From: JAZKSG01 sp036626215
GTDB taxonomy: Archaea > Thermoplasmatota > E2 > DHVEG-1
Length of the DNA: 6,222 nt
NCBI GenBank assembly: GCA_036626215.1
Contig: JAZKSG010000054.1
Span: 1-6,222 of the forward strand
Direction: 5' to 3'
This document shows positions 1-5,993 of this stretch, one piece after another. Positions within the stretch are counted from its first letter, which is position 1, and each line of letters begins with the position of its first letter. The notes below the pieces were generated by a model that was given only the letters and a program-made list of their open reading frames with translations, was not told the origin of the DNA and did no database searches. The position numbers were made by a program, and so were the translations under genes.

Positions 1-280
1 TTACTTCTCTAGATGCATCACCAATATCTGCTTCGCCGTTAGCAACTGATTTTATGCCTAAAGAAGATCCGCCTCCAGTTACTATCACTTTGATGTTTTT
101 GTTTTGTTTCATAAATTCCTCGGCGCAGCTCTCTGCAACTGGGAGAACAGTTGTTGATCCTTTTATTGTAACAGTTTTTTTGTTTTCTGTACAACCGCTT
201 AGTAATCCGACAGATAAGATTGTAGTTATTATTATCGCCAGCGCTATCTTATCTATTTTTTTAGATTTTATTTTTCCCAT
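1..280 (-). CDS. pstS: PstS phosphate-binding lipoprotein, N-terminal part (cut by window edge)
   Basis: This is the substrate-binding protein of the high-affinity ABC phosphate importer (PstSCAB), which is held outside the cytoplasmic membrane. Only the first 93 codons are in the window; the C-terminal part lies beyond base 1. Residues 1-11 are lysine-rich, 12-27 are a hydrophobic signal segment, and LLSGC (26-30) is a lipobox, so Cys30 should be the lipidated first residue of the mature protein. After a short linker comes the PstS start: GSTTVLP (41-47), then TGGGSS (68-73) and an NGEADIGDASRE stretch (81-92), the phosphate-binding signatures of the family. The ATG start is backed by an AGGTGA ribosome binding site 11 bases upstream (292-297). 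It is divergent from the AbrB-PhoU regulator gene, which fits a pst operon running off the left edge. Other binding proteins of the PBP-like family are possible, but the TGGGSS and DIGDASRE motifs make PstS very likely. Confidence 0.93.
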   Translation of the reverse strand, partial: MGKIKSKKIDKIALAIIITTILSVGLLSGCTENKKTVTIKGSTTVLPVAESCAEEFMKQNKNIKVIVTGGGSSLGIKSVANGEADIGDASREV

Positions 281-435
281 TTTAGTTTGTTTCACCTAAT
301 TTTCGAATTACCATATTTGATTATATAATTTGTCTACATAATTCATATACCAATATTTATGAATATATTCTATATATAGAACTATAGAAAAATTTAAAAA
401 GTATATTGTTTTTAAAGGTGAGAAAGTGAAAAAAC
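281..435. promoter_or_regulatory. Divergent promoter region between pstS and the AbrB-PhoU gene
   Basis: This spacer is strongly AT-rich and carries the signals for both flanking genes. Going right, TATATATA (371-378) is a good TATA candidate: a start site about 25 bases on would leave a leader near 36 bases that includes the AGGTGAG ribosome binding site (416-422), 13 bases before the ATG. Going left, two TATA candidates exist, ATAAATATTG (351-360, minus strand) and the palindromic ATTATATAAT (320-329). The first leaves a more comfortable leader, because the second would place the start site at the ribosome binding site. Several short palindromes lie here. The assignment of promoters is by motif and spacing only. 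Confidence 0.55.
341..364. promoter_or_regulatory. Inverted repeat, candidate operator for phosphate genes
   Basis: The sequence shows a perfect 7-base inverted repeat, ATTCATA (341-347) and TATGAAT (358-364), with a 10-base spacer, so the half-site centres are 17 bases apart. It is followed at once by the self-palindrome GAATATATTC (361-370). It lies just upstream of the rightward TATA candidate (371-378) and overlaps one leftward candidate (351-360), so a dimer bound here could control both pstS and the regulator gene. The neighbouring protein has an AbrB-type DNA-binding domain and is the natural candidate ligand. Such AT-rich palindromes can arise by chance, so the operator role is inference. 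Confidence 0.35.
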
Positions 436-1443
436 ATGGAAATAAGACGAGTTCAAATGACGGGAGGGTCCTCATATATAATAACTCTACCTAAAGAGTG
501 GGTTAAAAAATCCAACATCCAAAAAAACGATCCTATAAGGATGTTGCCTCAATCAGATGGATCCCTTCTTATAACCGTAAAAATGGAAAAAAAAGATATT
601 TCAAAAAACAAAGAATTTAAAATAGGGAAAAAACCAGAGGAAAACTTTCTTTTGAGGCGGCTAATAGGTGCATATATCGCAGGTTTCGATAGTATAAAAA
701 TAAAATCCAAAAACAGAATTCCACCTGCAGTTAGAAAAGTAGTTAGAAAATTTATACAGTCCACAATCGGTCAAGAAGTAGTAGAAGAAACCGACAACTC
801 TATCACATTGAAAGATTTATTGAACCCCGTAGAAATGCCTTTTAACCGATCTGTAAAAAGAATGCATATCATGGTTAAAAACATGTATGAAGACACTATG
901 ACCGCCTTCCAAGATAAAAACAAAACATTGGCTAAAGACGTTATTGTAAGAGATAACGAAGTGGATCGGCTTCATTGGCTGATTGCACGTCAACACAACA
1001 TACTTACAAGAAATGTTAATTTCGCTGAGAAAATGGGTACAACTATTGAGGGAGCAACAACTTCTTTTCTGATTAGCAAAAGATTAGAAAGGATAGGAGA
1101 TCATGTTATAAAAATCTCTGAAAACATCCAGAATGTCATGGATGAAAACATTAATCCAAAAATTGTTAACAGGTTAACTAAAGCTAGTGATTTATCCATT
1201 AAAATGTTGAATAAAAGTATAGGGGCCTATTCTAAAAAAGATATCCGTGAGGCAAATGAAAACATTGATATGGTAGATGAACTAGATGAAATATGTGAGG
1301 AGGTAAAAACTTCGGCGTTAAAAAAAGAACCACTTGTTGCACTCTCTATTGGTTATATCGCAGAAAGTATTGGCCGGATTGGTGAATACGCTGAAGATAT
1401 ATCTGAGACAGTAATAAATCATCTTGTTGGTAAAGACAAATAA
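436..1443 (+). CDS. phoU: AbrB-PhoU fusion, phosphate uptake regulator
   Basis: This 335-residue protein is a probable cytoplasmic regulator of phosphate uptake. Residues 1-50 form a SpoVT/AbrB-like swapped-hairpin domain: GGSSYIITLPKEWVKK (10-25) followed by the N-x-x-K-N-D turn is typical of that fold. Residues about 70-130 are a linker region. From about 135 to the end are two PhoU-type three-helix bundles, with the metal-ligand style repeats RDNEVD (172-177), RLERIGDHVIKISENI (216-231), and the second-half equivalents around DELDE (281-285) and GRIGEYAEDISE (313-324). Bacterial PhoU is about 220-240 residues and lacks the N-terminal domain; the fusion is known in archaea and suggests that it binds DNA directly, rather than only passing a signal to a PhoR kinase, which is not seen here. 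It starts at ATG with AGGTGAG 13 bases upstream. It is divergent from pstS and converges with the pit operon. Self-regulation through the shared spacer is plausible but not shown. Confidence 0.88.
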   Translation: MEIRRVQMTGGSSYIITLPKEWVKKSNIQKNDPIRMLPQSDGSLLITVKMEKKDISKNKEFKIGKKPEENFLLRRLIGAYIAGFDSIKIKSKNRIPPAVRKVVRKFIQSTIGQEVVEETDNSITLKDLLNPVEMPFNRSVKRMHIMVKNMYEDTMTAFQDKNKTLAKDVIVRDNEVDRLHWLIARQHNILTRNVNFAEKMGTTIEGATTSFLISKRLERIGDHVIKISENIQNVMDENINPKIVNRLTKASDLSIKMLNKSIGAYSKKDIREANENIDMVDELDEICEEVKTSALKKEPLVALSIGYIAESIGRIGEYAEDISETVINHLVGKDK

Positions 1444-1468
1444 AAAAACTAGTTAGAAATTTTATTTT
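1438..1468. terminator. Overlapping terminators between convergent genes
   Basis: The two convergent stop codons are only 18 bases apart. Reading right, a T-rich tract follows the phoU stop (about 1460-1468, overlapping the last codons of the DUF47 gene). Reading left, the strand opposite 1438-1448 gives a run of seven T residues after the DUF47 stop, overlapping the phoU 3' end. A small palindrome, AACTAGTT (1447-1454), lies between them. Archaeal terminators are mainly U-tracts, so this compact arrangement can serve both directions, with each transcript ending inside its neighbour's coding region. Confidence 0.5.
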
Positions 1469-2160
1469 GCTATCATGGATCGAAGCCAGTCAGATACGTT
1501 TTCAGCATGATCCGCTATGTCATCTACCCAATCAGCTATTTTTAAAAGATGATAAACATCCATTGGTTCTAGCTCGTCTTCCATCTCATAGATTCCTCTG
1601 GTTACTTCAAACTTTTTTTGATCAGCTTTATATTCTAGTTCATGTACTTTATAGATGAATTCTTTTGTCTGTTTTCTTTCTCGTTTCACAAAACTGGTTT
1701 CTACAAGATCTTTTATGTTTTCAACGGCGTCCTCCATTGCATCAAATGTCTCCATGACTATCTCCGCGTGTTCGATAAAGAGAGGTTGTAGTTTTTCTGG
1801 TATTTTTGTACGTCTCATATGGAGCATGTTAACCAAGTTATCTGCATGATCAAGTATAGAATCTTGTTCTCTTAGAGCCCACATAAATTTGCCTTTGTCA
1901 ACGGGCATAAACAGTGAAGAAGGTAGATGGTTGCGTAGATTGCTTTTTATTATATCTGCTTCGTGTTCAAGTTTAGCTATTTTTTTTGTGAGATTTGCGA
2001 AGTTTTCATACTCGCCTTTATAATATTCTTTTAAACCGCCTCCTAACATGTCGATTGCTTCCCTAATTTTTCCCATATGTTCCAAAAGTTGGGTAAAAGG
2101 CGTCTTCCTTCTGTAAGCCTCAGATACCGGCGCTCTAAAATGATTTTCATCTTCATTCAT
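1462..2160 (-). CDS. DUF47 / PhoU-like partner of the Pit transporter
   Basis: This 232-residue all-helical cytoplasmic protein belongs to the DUF47 (UPF0111, PhoU-related) family, which is usually encoded beside pit and thought to modulate the permease. The visible family marks are acidic metal-ligand style motifs: LEHEAD (64-69), LREQDSILDHADN (96-108), HELEYKAD (173-180) and KIADWVDDIADHAENVSD (207-224). They repeat in the two halves, as in PhoU. The family is commonly a little over 200 residues, so this one carries an N-terminal extension of roughly 15-20 polar residues (MNEDENHFRAP...). The ATG start is firm: GGAGGAG (2171-2177) sits about 10 bases upstream. The gene begins 29 bases after the pit stop with no room for a separate strong promoter, so it is the second gene of a pit operon. 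It is distinct from the AbrB-PhoU protein next door, since it has no DNA-binding domain. Confidence 0.9.
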   Translation of the reverse strand: MNEDENHFRAPVSEAYRRKTPFTQLLEHMGKIREAIDMLGGGLKEYYKGEYENFANLTKKIAKLEHEADIIKSNLRNHLPSSLFMPVDKGKFMWALREQDSILDHADNLVNMLHMRRTKIPEKLQPLFIEHAEIVMETFDAMEDAVENIKDLVETSFVKRERKQTKEFIYKVHELEYKADQKKFEVTRGIYEMEDELEPMDVYHLLKIADWVDDIADHAENVSDWLRSMIAK

Positions 2161-2189
2161 AAATATTAATCTCCTCCTTAACGTTTACT

Positions 2190-3434
2190 TTACATGAAAA
2201 CTGTTTTTAAACATAAAAAAATTGCTATTGATGTACCTGCTGCCACTGGCAGAGTCAACAACCAAGAAACAACTATCTTTTTGATTATACCTAAATCAAC
2301 AGCTTCAAGACCTCTTGCTAAACCTACACCTATAACCGCTCCAACCACGGTATGAGATGTGGAAATCGGTAGACCTAGTTTAGAGGCAACTAGCACTGTA
2401 GTTGCTGCACCAAAATCCACTGAGAAACCTCTAGTATTGGTTAAACTAGTTATTCTTTCACCCACTGTTTTCATAACTCTACGCCCCCATGTCAAGCATC
2501 CTATAGATATGCCTATACCTCCTAAGGCAAGCAGCCATGTAGGTACATGAGCAGCAGAGATAAATTCACCTTGATTTGCTAGTGGAATTATAGCAGCTAC
2601 TGGCCCTATAGCATTTGCTACATCGTTAGCACCATGGGCAAAAGCAACATAACAAGAGGTTCCCACCTGAAGTTTACGGAAAACATTTTCCACCATCTCA
2701 TAGTCTTCAGATGACCGTGCTTTTATATTACGGAATAAGAAAATAAAGATACATGTAACGACAATACCTATAACGGCGGATAACAACAAAGTTTGTTGGG
2801 TATTCGCAATTCCTATTTTTTCACTTAAAGAAGTTTTCAATAGAAGAGAAGACATAATAAGAAAACCAGTGACACCTATGATGAAAGGACCAACGATTTT
2901 TGCAGATTCCACAGGTTTATCTTTAGCGAAAATAAATTTAACAATTATTTTGAAAACAAGAAAAGCTACTATACAACCGAATACCGGTGATAAAACCCAG
3001 CTCGCTGCGACAAAACCAACTTTCCCCCAGTTTACACATGTTATTCCACTTGCTATGAGTCCAAAACCAATTAGTGCACCTATCACTGAATGAGTAGTAG
3101 AGATAGGCATTTCGAACCATGTAGAAAGAGTAACCCATAACGCAGCGGCTAACAACGAAGATACAAAACCAAAAAGTAGGATATCTGGACAGGATGAAAT
3201 CATACCTACGTTTACAATCCCTGCTTTTACTGTTTCAACTACATGTTCTCCAACAAAAACTGCTCCGACAAAGTTTAAAACTCCGGCGATGAGGACAGCT
3301 TGTTTAAAAGTAATGGCTTTGGCGCCAACAGCAGAAGCCATAGAGTTGGCTACATCATTAGCCCCTATACTCCAAGCCATGTAGAATCCAATAGCACTGG
3401 CTCCACCTATTATAAACCAAATAGCTAAATCCAA
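2190..3434 (-). CDS. pit: Pit-family inorganic phosphate permease
   Basis: This 414-residue integral membrane protein belongs to the PiT family (PF01384), ion-coupled low-affinity phosphate carriers. Both copies of the family signature are intact: GANDVANS (24-31) and GANDVANAIGP (268-278). Each is followed by its partner re-entrant motif, PISTTHSVIGA (110-120) and PISTSHTVVGAVIGVG (356-371). The inverted-repeat topology is clear, with hydrophobic segments throughout and a short hydrophilic central loop (about 236-256). The length is normal for compact archaeal Pit proteins. The start is TTG at 3432-3434: GGGGAGG lies just upstream, no in-frame ATG or GTG lies between, and the first internal ATG (residue 19) would remove the first membrane helix. 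It is followed 29 bases later by the DUF47 gene. Counter-ion (proton or sodium) and substrate range (phosphate, arsenate, or sulfate in some relatives) cannot be told from sequence; the DUF47 neighbour favours phosphate. Confidence 0.94.
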   Translation of the reverse strand: MDLAIWFIIGGASAIGFYMAWSIGANDVANSMASAVGAKAITFKQAVLIAGVLNFVGAVFVGEHVVETVKAGIVNVGMISSCPDILLFGFVSSLLAAALWVTLSTWFEMPISTTHSVIGALIGFGLIASGITCVNWGKVGFVAASWVLSPVFGCIVAFLVFKIIVKFIFAKDKPVESAKIVGPFIIGVTGFLIMSSLLLKTSLSEKIGIANTQQTLLLSAVIGIVVTCIFIFLFRNIKARSSEDYEMVENVFRKLQVGTSCYVAFAHGANDVANAIGPVAAIIPLANQGEFISAAHVPTWLLALGGIGISIGCLTWGRRVMKTVGERITSLTNTRGFSVDFGAATTVLVASKLGLPISTSHTVVGAVIGVGLARGLEAVDLGIIKKIVVSWLLTLPVAAGTSIAIFLCLKTVFM

Positions 3435-3446
3435 AGTAGAGTTATT

Positions 3447-3453
3447 CCTCCCC
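3447..3453 (-). promoter_or_regulatory. Ribosome binding site that fixes the pit TTG start
   Basis: On the minus strand this reads GGGGAGG, a strong match to the anti-Shine-Dalgarno sequence. It sits 12 bases before the TTG at 3432-3434. No ATG, GTG or other start candidate lies between in the pit frame, so it supports translation of pit from TTG. Confidence 0.7.
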
Positions 3454-3476
3454 GCAAAGCTATATCTTTTTTCTAC

Positions 3477-3538
3477 CAGTTATACTAACAACATCCAATC
3501 TTAACGGATGTAAAAAAGGATATGTAGAATGTGTAGAT
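3477..3538. promoter_or_regulatory. Pit upstream region with short inverted and direct repeats
   Basis: The 161-base spacer between the phosphoesterase stop and the pit start holds several small repeats. ACATCC (3491-3496) and GGATGT (3506-3511) form a 6-base inverted repeat with a 9-base loop. TGTAGA occurs twice, 9 bases apart (3523-3528 and 3532-3537). A weak TATA candidate, AGTATAAC on the minus strand (3478-3485), would give a leader of about 25-30 bases. TATGTAGA (3521-3528) also appears, as its complement, in the pstS-phoU spacer (333-340). An 8-base match is expected nearly by chance, so a shared operator is only a weak possibility. Confidence 0.3.
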
Positions 3539-3565
3539 AAGCGTTACGAAAATATCTAAACAACA

Positions 3566-3589
3566 AATTTTAAAAACAAAAAAAGAGAA
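3566..3589 (-). terminator. U-rich terminator after the metallophosphoesterase gene
   Basis: Seven bases past the phosphoesterase stop the minus strand reads TTCTCTTTTTTTGTTTTTAAAA, a long T-rich run of the kind that ends archaeal transcripts. No strong hairpin precedes it. It separates the pncC-rtcA-phosphoesterase unit from the pit operon that follows on the same strand. Confidence 0.6.
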
Positions 3590-3595
3590 CTAGAT

Positions 3596-4354
3596 TTATT
3601 CGTAATATCTGTTAACACAACAACCATCAGAAAGATCAAAATCAACCATTTTACTCTGTTTTTCCTTCAAAATGTCCATCATTGAAACAGATATTTTGCT
3701 GTCTTCTATATCTATAACGTTGAAAGTATTACCATGATATGCCCGGGTGCGAGTACATGAAAAAGTACCGGCGTTTAACAACAAAGTTTTATGTATCTTT
3801 ACAGCCCAGGGAACATGACGATGTCCCATCAAAACTAGAGGGATCTCGTTATGAAGAACAATATCTAATGTTTCACCTGCATCCTCAATAATATTTCTCT
3901 CACGACCACTATTCGGAACAGGTATAAGATGATGATGCAAACCAACTATAGTATTCATATCATCTTGTTCTGCTGCTTTTTCAATAAGTTTATGTCGACC
4001 TCGTCCAAGTCGACCATCGTCTTTATCTGGTTCACTACTAGACAAACCTACAAGTTTAAAATCTTCAAAATTATGAATAAAATCTGTTTCACCAAAAAAC
4101 TCTGGGAAAAGTTTGAAACCCAGGTTTCGTTCATCATGGTTACCAGGGATGAAAACCAATTTATGTTTAATCAAACCTAGTTTCTTCTCAGCCAATTCGT
4201 ACTCAGGCAGCAACCCCTGAGTTGTTAGATCTCCGCTAACAAAAACAATGTCCGCATTTATATCGTTGACTAGATCAGCGGCTTTGTTGAATACTTCTTC
4301 GTTGAAATCATTACCGATATGACAATGAATATCTGAAATATGCGCTATTCTCAT
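3596..4354 (-). CDS. Calcineurin-like metallophosphoesterase (Icc/CpdA-like)
   Basis: This cytoplasmic two-metal phosphoesterase (PF00149) has 252 residues. All five metal-site blocks are present, numbered from the chosen start: DIH (D8, H10), GD with D42, GNHD (71-74), GLHHH (138-142) and GHRH (177-180). The lineup resembles the Icc/cyclic-nucleotide phosphodiesterase-like branch, but the substrate cannot be read from the sequence. Archaeal members are of uncharacterised specificity. The C-terminus ends in a short tail with a Cys-Cys pair (DGCCVNRYYE). The longest frame begins at a TTG (4378) eight codons earlier, but the ATG at 4352-4354 has AGAGGT 6 bases upstream and starts the protein directly at the first beta strand (MRIAHISDIH), as is usual for the family. 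It lies 50 bases after rtcA on the same strand, probably co-transcribed. Its place beside RtcA raises the possibility of an RNA-end or cyclic-phosphate substrate; that is inference only. Confidence 0.88.
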   Translation of the reverse strand: MRIAHISDIHCHIGNDFNEEVFNKAADLVNDINADIVFVSGDLTTQGLLPEYELAEKKLGLIKHKLVFIPGNHDERNLGFKLFPEFFGETDFIHNFEDFKLVGLSSSEPDKDDGRLGRGRHKLIEKAAEQDDMNTIVGLHHHLIPVPNSGRERNIIEDAGETLDIVLHNEIPLVLMGHRHVPWAVKIHKTLLLNAGTFSCTRTRAYHGNTFNVIDIEDSKISVSMMDILKEKQSKMVDFDLSDGCCVNRYYE

Positions 4355-4360
4355 AATCTT

Positions 4361-4366
4361 ACCTCT
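4361..4366 (-). promoter_or_regulatory. Ribosome binding site that selects the phosphoesterase ATG start
   Basis: The minus strand reads AGAGGT here, 6 bases before the ATG at 4352-4354. No comparable site precedes the longer TTG start at 4376-4378, and the site itself would lie inside the coding region of that longer form. It therefore favours the 252-residue product. Confidence 0.65.
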
Positions 4367-4404
4367 ATTCTCTATCAAGATGAAATAATTTTCCTAATTT
4401 TTCT

Positions 4405-5424
4405 CTATACCTCTATAGAAAAAACATTTTCTTTTTCTGATATCTGAAAATCTATGTCAAAAAACTTTTTGATCAACCACATGTTGGTCTCCGCATGGCT
4501 ACTAATATTTCTGACTTTAATCATACATTTTTTTTCAGACAAAGCAAGATAGGGGAGAATCTGATCGAAAAGATGAATGCCAACGGTGCTATCACTTTTG
4601 ATTTCTTTTATTATTTTCTCTGCTGCTTTACTTCCTACTTCCTCTGACGGCATACCTTTTTCACCTAACACACCAGAGCCGATAAATCTTTTTTTGTTTC
4701 TATTCCAAAGTGTTACTCCTACACCGGGGTTTAAAGCATCGCATCTATCTGTTTTAATCATAGTATCTATGTTTTCTTTCAGCAGATTTTGTATCACGGT
4801 GTGTTTAATTCTTTTGTTGATATGATCGGGTAGATCTGAGATATGTACTACCCCAAATATTTTGTTGACTTTATCTGAATCTCTTAGATTTAAACTAGTG
4901 ATTTTGTCGGTTGGAGATATCTTTATCTTTGCTTCTCCACCACCTCGCGGGTAATATCCTCTTTTATACAGATCTGATTCAACATCTATATTCATCTGTT
5001 TTAAGCAAGGTAGAAAAACATTTTCAAAAAAATCCCAGGGTGGCGACCATCTGACATCGCTCCCGCCAGTTAAATTTACAACTACAGTTTTACCGGAGTT
5101 GACAACTCCTAATATAACTGTCTGAAAAACCAAAGTCATACTGCCTGCTGTACCGATGTTGAAGGTTAGCTCACCATTCTTTACAGTTTTAGGTTTAAAA
5201 AACAGTTTAGAAGAACTTTTTTTTACTCCTTTGGTTTCTGCATCACAAATTTTTTTTATACAGTTTACAGCAGCCATATGTTGTGGCCGTAAACCCGGGT
5301 TGGATCGACCAGCGCGGATGTTATAGATTTCAACTTCTCTACCTGTAAGAGTAGATAAAGATATCGCTGAGCGAACTATTTGTCCACCACCTTCCCCATA
5401 AGAACCATCTATAGAGATAACCAT
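4405..5424 (-). CDS. rtcA: RNA 3'-terminal phosphate cyclase
   Basis: RtcA converts an RNA 3'-phosphate to a 2',3'-cyclic phosphate using ATP, through an enzyme-AMP and then an RNA-adenylate intermediate. The 339-residue length is normal for the family. Visible marks in order are DGSYGEGGGQIVRSA (6-20), RAGRSNPGLRPQH (37-49), GTAGS (91-95), GGSDVRWSPPWD (120-131), RGYYPRGGGEA (155-165, the family signature), HLFDQ (284-288) and SSHAETN (308-314). His310 in the last motif is the expected adenylylated catalytic histidine, so the enzyme looks active. The region between about 185 and 275 fits the inserted domain typical of the family. The ATG at 5422-5424 is the only in-frame start upstream of the first motif; its ribosome binding site is weak (AGGG near 5439-5442). 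The gene begins 24 bases after the CinA-domain stop, so the two are likely co-transcribed. No RtcB ligase is in the window. Confidence 0.95.
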   Translation of the reverse strand: MVISIDGSYGEGGGQIVRSAISLSTLTGREVEIYNIRAGRSNPGLRPQHMAAVNCIKKICDAETKGVKKSSSKLFFKPKTVKNGELTFNIGTAGSMTLVFQTVILGVVNSGKTVVVNLTGGSDVRWSPPWDFFENVFLPCLKQMNIDVESDLYKRGYYPRGGGEAKIKISPTDKITSLNLRDSDKVNKIFGVVHISDLPDHINKRIKHTVIQNLLKENIDTMIKTDRCDALNPGVGVTLWNRNKKRFIGSGVLGEKGMPSEEVGSKAAEKIIKEIKSDSTVGIHLFDQILPYLALSEKKCMIKVRNISSHAETNMWLIKKFFDIDFQISEKENVFSIEV

Positions 5425-5448
5425 AACAGAACCATCAACCCTTTATGG

Positions 5449-5931
5449 CTAAATTTTTTTGGCTTTTTCCAACAACATCTCAACAGCAGCATCACGAGTA
5501 CACTTTTTATTACCAAGGCGGTCTTTATCAAAAACAAATTTCTTTACAACTGTCTCATTTGAATCAGAAACTCCAATGTATACCAGCCCTACTGGTTTCT
5601 CTTTGGTTCCACCTGTTGGACCAGCTATCCCTGTAGAGGAAACACCGAGATCTACTCCAGATTTCTTCCGTATGCCTTCAGCCATAGCTTTGGCAACCTC
5701 TCTGCTAACAGCTCCATGTTCTTCCAAAATTTTTTTAGAAACACCTAAAAGCTCTATTTTAGCGGCATTGCTATAAGAGATGACTCCTCTATCGAAATAC
5801 GTTGAGCTACCAGAAGTATTGGTAAGAGTATGGCCTATAAGTCCACCTGTACAGGATTCTGCTGTAGCTACCTTAAGTTTCTTAGCGGTTAAAACATCAT
5901 ATAGTTTAGATAAAACTTCTTCATCAACCAT
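5449..5931 (-). CDS. pncC: CinA C-terminal domain protein, probable NMN deamidase
   Basis: This 160-residue protein is a stand-alone CinA C-terminal domain (PF02464). Characterised members (PncC) hydrolyse nicotinamide mononucleotide to nicotinate mononucleotide and ammonia, recycling pyridine nucleotides. The family blocks are intact: TAESCTGG (23-30), FDRGVISYSNAAK (46-58) with the conserved Tyr and Lys, and STGIAGPTGGTKEKPVGLVYIG split as 99-108 and 109-120. A charged C-terminal helix follows. The N-terminal CinA (MoaB-like) domain is absent, as in the single-domain form. The longest frame starts at a TTG (5976), but the ATG at 5929-5931 has AAAGGTGA 10 bases upstream and gives the usual family length, so it is preferred; the 15 extra residues would be polar and unmatched. 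It is the first gene of a leftward run with rtcA 24 bases downstream, and it is divergent from the tRNA gene. Deamidase activity is inferred from the family, since some archaeal members are untested. Confidence 0.9.
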   Translation of the reverse strand: MVDEEVLSKLYDVLTAKKLKVATAESCTGGLIGHTLTNTSGSSTYFDRGVISYSNAAKIELLGVSKKILEEHGAVSREVAKAMAEGIRKKSGVDLGVSSTGIAGPTGGTKEKPVGLVYIGVSDSNETVVKKFVFDKDRLGNKKCTRDAAVEMLLEKAKKI

Positions 5932-5993
5932 AAAACTATTTTCACCTTTTTCAATAGTTGGTTTCATCAACCACAAACATAGTTTAGATAAAA
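5901..5993. repeat. Fifteen-base direct repeat spanning the pncC start region
   Basis: ATAGTTTAGATAAAA occurs exactly at 5901-5915, inside the first codons of pncC, and again at 5979-5993, in its upstream region. The two are 78 bases apart. A second shorter repeat, CATCAACC, lies between and within them (5922-5929 and 5965-5972), but 43 bases apart, so this is not one simple tandem duplication. It may be a decayed local duplication or chance in AT-rich sequence. Confidence 0.45.
5942..5949 (-). promoter_or_regulatory. Ribosome binding site that selects the pncC ATG start
   Basis: The minus strand reads AAAGGTGA, 10 bases before the ATG at 5929-5931. The alternative upstream starts (ATG at 5965-5967 and TTG at 5974-5976) have no comparable site, and this one would fall within their coding region. 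It supports the 160-residue product. Confidence 0.65.

Noticed and set aside
54..299. Rightward open frame of 81 codons with hydrophobic segments
   Set aside because: It lies opposite the PstS signal peptide and N-terminus, whose motifs and ribosome binding site are clear; the hydrophobicity is a by-product of the complementary strand.
333..340. TCTACATA shared between the pstS-phoU spacer and the pit upstream region (3521-3528, minus strand) as a common Pho box
   Set aside because: An eight-base match between two AT-rich spacers of about 150 bases is expected close to once by chance, so it is not evidence by itself.
3491..3511. ACATCC/GGATGT hairpin as an intrinsic terminator
   Set aside because: The stem is only six pairs with a nine-base loop, and on the minus strand no T-run follows it; the real T-rich stop for the upstream gene lies at 3566-3589.
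4355..4378. Longer TTG start for the metallophosphoesterase
   Set aside because: The internal ATG has a well-spaced AGAGGT site and begins the protein at the first conserved strand, whereas the eight extra residues have no family support.
5459..5776. Rightward open frame of 105 codons
   Set aside because: It is the complement of pncC, which has intact family motifs; no ribosome binding site or recognisable domain supports the plus-strand frame.
5932..5976. Longer TTG or ATG starts for pncC
   Set aside because: The strong AAAGGTGA site would be buried within the longer form, and the shorter product matches the usual length of the stand-alone domain.
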